NCBI GenBank assembly: GCA_964505995.1
Contig: CAZDLB010000081.1
Span: 1-8,178, forward strand
DNA from: JAJRVH01 sp964505995
Lineage (GTDB): Bacteria > Pseudomonadota > Zetaproteobacteria > Mariprofundales > Mariprofundaceae
DNA: 8,178 bases
Direction: 5' to 3'
The notes below the pieces were generated by a model. That model saw only the letters and a list, made by a program, of their open reading frames with translations. It was not told the origin of the DNA and did not search any database. Position 1 is the stretch's first letter. Each line of letters starts with the position of its first letter. Positions 6,826 through 8,178 of the stretch are shown here, in pieces. The position numbers were made by a program, and so were the translations under genes.

Positions 6826-7478
6826 AAACACGTGTTCTGATTCTGGCCGCGGCCGCATCGCTTTCTGCATGCGCCTCCGGCTCCTTTGACATCCAGCGCG
6901 ACGAGCTGGCCAGTGCCCGCGCTGCCATTGATGCGGCCAAGGCCGCTCATGCTGAGCGCTGCGCGCCGAAGACGCTGGCCGAGGCCGAGGCCTCGCTCTA
7001 CTGGGCCGCGCATGAGCTGGACGAAACCGGCCAGCATCCGGATGAAACCGCATCCCTGATCCAGCGCGCCGAAGGCAAGGCCAGGGAGGCCAAGCGGCTG
7101 GCCAGGGCCAACTGCGCCCCCAAGCCGAAACCGAAGCAGGAGATCATCTCGCTTTCCGGCGTGCATTTCGAAACCAACAGCGCCGAACTCACCGGTGACT
7201 CGATCGCGATCCTCGATCGCGCCGTGGCCACGCTGAAGAAGCGCGCCGATATCCGCGTCGAGGTGGCTGCCCATACCGACAGCATCGGTTCGGCCGCCTA
7301 CAATCAGGCGCTGTCGGAGCGCCGTGCGAAAAGCGTGATGGATTACCTGACCTCACATGGCATCGCAGCCGACCGGCTGACGGCAAAGGGGTATGGCGAA
7401 AGCGATCCCATTGCCAGCAATGCCACCGCTGCCGGCCGGGCGAAGAACCGCCGCGTGGAGCTGCGGGTTCTGAAATAG
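6822..7478 (+). CDS. OmpA-family lipoprotein with N-terminal DUF4398-like helical region
   Basis: The predicted outer-membrane lipoprotein has 218 residues and probably anchors the outer membrane to peptidoglycan. The signal peptide ends in the lipobox LSAC, with lipidated C17. Position +2 is Ala, so Lol export to the outer membrane is expected. Residues 22-96 form a helical Ala/Glu-rich region resembling DUF4398 (ELASARAAIDAAKAAH, then TLAEAEASLYWAAHELDE). A Lys/Pro linker (100-105) leads to a C-terminal OmpA domain from about 107 to 218. That domain keeps D153 in HTD and R168 in SERRAKSV, at the 15-residue spacing of the diaminopimelate-binding Asp/Arg pair, and ends with GRAKNRRVEL. Two further cysteines, C47 and C98, both sit in CAPK motifs flanking the helical region. 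GGAGGT at 6811-6816 lies 5 bases before the ATG. The gene overlaps the upstream small gene and is closed by the terminator at 7501-7530. Confidence 0.93.
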   Translation: MKTRVLILAAAASLSACASGSFDIQRDELASARAAIDAAKAAHAERCAPKTLAEAEASLYWAAHELDETGQHPDETASLIQRAEGKAREAKRLARANCAPKPKPKQEIISLSGVHFETNSAELTGDSIAILDRAVATLKKRADIRVEVAAHTDSIGSAAYNQALSERRAKSVMDYLTSHGIAADRLTAKGYGESDPIASNATAAGRAKNRRVELRVLK

Positions 7479-7500
7479 GGCCTGAGGTTCCGGCAAATGC

Positions 7501-7530
7501 AAAGGGGCTGCGCCATGCAGCCCCTTTTTT
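7501..7530 (+). terminator. Intrinsic terminator after the OmpA lipoprotein gene
   Basis: A perfect 11-base stem (AAAGGGGCTGC at 7501-7511 with GCAGCCCCTTT at 7517-7527) has a 5-base GCCAT loop. It is followed directly by further T residues, giving six in a row at 7525-7530. It begins 23 bases after the lipoprotein stop and separates that operon from the Crp-like gene. Confidence 0.92.
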
Positions 7531-7531
7531 C

Positions 7532-7560
7532 TTCACACGCAGCCTTTCGGCTTCTATGCT
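7532..7560 (+). promoter_or_regulatory. Sigma70-like promoter for the Crp-like gene
   Basis: TTCACA (7532-7537, 5 of 6 matches to TTGACA) and TATGCT (7555-7560, 4 of 6 matches to TATAAT) are separated by exactly 17 bases. It begins 2 bases after the terminator. The expected transcription start is about 7566-7568, at or next to the ATG at 7568. The call is inferred from sequence only. Confidence 0.55.
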
Positions 7561-7567
7561 TTTCGGC

Positions 7568-8178
7568 ATGGGCGGGAAGGAATACACGATCGCGCTGCCT
7601 GAACCGGCATTCACGGCCGAGGATTTCCCCGGCGCGCATGAGGTGACGGCCAGCAAGGGGCGCTTCGTCCTCTTCGAGGGCGAGGCACATCAGGGGCATT
7701 GCTATCTGATCCTCGAAGGCAACCTCGATGTGCGCCTGGTGACGAGCAACGGTCATGAAACCCTGCTCTATCGGCTGGGTCCGGGCGATCTGGTCGGGGA
7801 GCTCGGCATGTTCGGTCAGCGTGCGCGCACGGCCAGCATCTATGCCGTCAGCGCATGCCGCCTGCTGCAGATCACGCCGGCCCAGTTCCAGCAGCGATTT
7901 GCCGATGAGGATTTCCGGCTGCGGCTGATGGCGCTGTTCCTGAACCGCTATCTGCGCTCGCACGAGGTCATCTGCCGGCTCGGCCAGCCGACGATCGCGG
8001 CCAAGCTCTGCCGCTATCTTCTCGGCCTTCCCGAATGGAAGGAGCATACGGACTCCGATTCCATCGTCGCGCGCCTCGGCAGCCACGCCGAGATCGCCCA
8101 GCGCCTGAGCTGCCAGCGCGAAACCGTCACCCGCGCCTTCAAGACGCTGCAGAGGTTCAACATCATCGAACCGCTGGA
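7568..8178 (+). CDS. Crp/Fnr-family transcriptional regulator, 3' end cut by the window
   Basis: A cytoplasmic DNA-binding regulator, open to the right edge (203 codons visible, no stop). The N-terminal cyclic-nucleotide-binding domain shows LFEGE (35-39), YLILEGNLDV (46-55) and the phosphate cassette GELGMF with E78, then R87-T88. These match Crp E72, R82 and S83. The dimer helix aligns with E. coli Crp without gaps: S131 replaces T127 and H132 replaces S128. The C-terminal helix-turn-helix (HAEIAQRLSCQRETVTRAF, 173-191) keeps R184, E185 and R189, equal to Crp R180, E181 and R185, so a TGTGA-like half-site is expected. Oxygen-sensing N-terminal cysteines of Fnr are absent. cAMP, another nucleotide or no ligand are all possible. 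ATG 7568 is preferred to ATG 7556, which lies in the -10 element. Neither has a ribosome binding site. Confidence 0.93.
   Translation, partial: MGGKEYTIALPEPAFTAEDFPGAHEVTASKGRFVLFEGEAHQGHCYLILEGNLDVRLVTSNGHETLLYRLGPGDLVGELGMFGQRARTASIYAVSACRLLQITPAQFQQRFADEDFRLRLMALFLNRYLRSHEVICRLGQPTIAAKLCRYLLGLPEWKEHTDSDSIVARLGSHAEIAQRLSCQRETVTRAFKTLQRFNIIEPL

Noticed and set aside
7343..8086. A 247-codon minus-strand open frame over the lipoprotein end, terminator and Crp-like gene
   Set aside because: It runs through a clear plus-strand terminator and opposite the conserved Crp domain, with no family resemblance in its product.

Overview
The window is an ordinary-looking chromosomal segment of a GC-rich gammaproteobacterium. 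HflD is known essentially only from Gammaproteobacteria. The Mfd, SerB and Crp-type proteins also resemble that class, and base composition and codon use look uniform throughout. The sequence alone does not give a genus. I see no mobile element, CRISPR array, tRNA or rRNA.

Layout. (1) 17-4023, plus strand: mfd (transcription-repair coupling factor) overlaps serB (phosphoserine phosphatase) by an ATGA junction. The first 16 bases may be the tail of another gene overlapping mfd in the same way. (2) 4031-4819, minus strand: a DUF455 ferritin-like protein with a complete set of predicted di-iron ligands, convergent with serB across a 7-base gap. (3) 4820-4952: a short divergent intergenic region. 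(4) 4953-6505, plus strand: hflD overlaps a BASS-family sodium-coupled transporter (PanS/YocS type) by ATGA. (5) 6571-7478, plus strand: a small exported helical protein overlaps an OmpA-type peptidoglycan-binding lipoprotein by ATGA. A strong intrinsic terminator follows at 7501-7530. (6) From about 7568 to the right edge, plus strand: a Crp/Fnr-family regulator cut by the window end. A good sigma70-like promoter is placed so that the mRNA may be leaderless.

How the genes relate. mfd couples repair to stalled transcription and serB makes serine; their overlap looks like an expression convenience rather than a shared pathway. hflD with the transporter is a second coupled pair. The small exported protein and the OmpA lipoprotein probably act together at the outer membrane/peptidoglycan interface, and they are the best candidate here for something undescribed. 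The Crp-like protein keeps the Crp DNA-recognition residues and most cAMP-pocket residues.

Most of the window is housekeeping. No defence system or other dramatic new system is visible.
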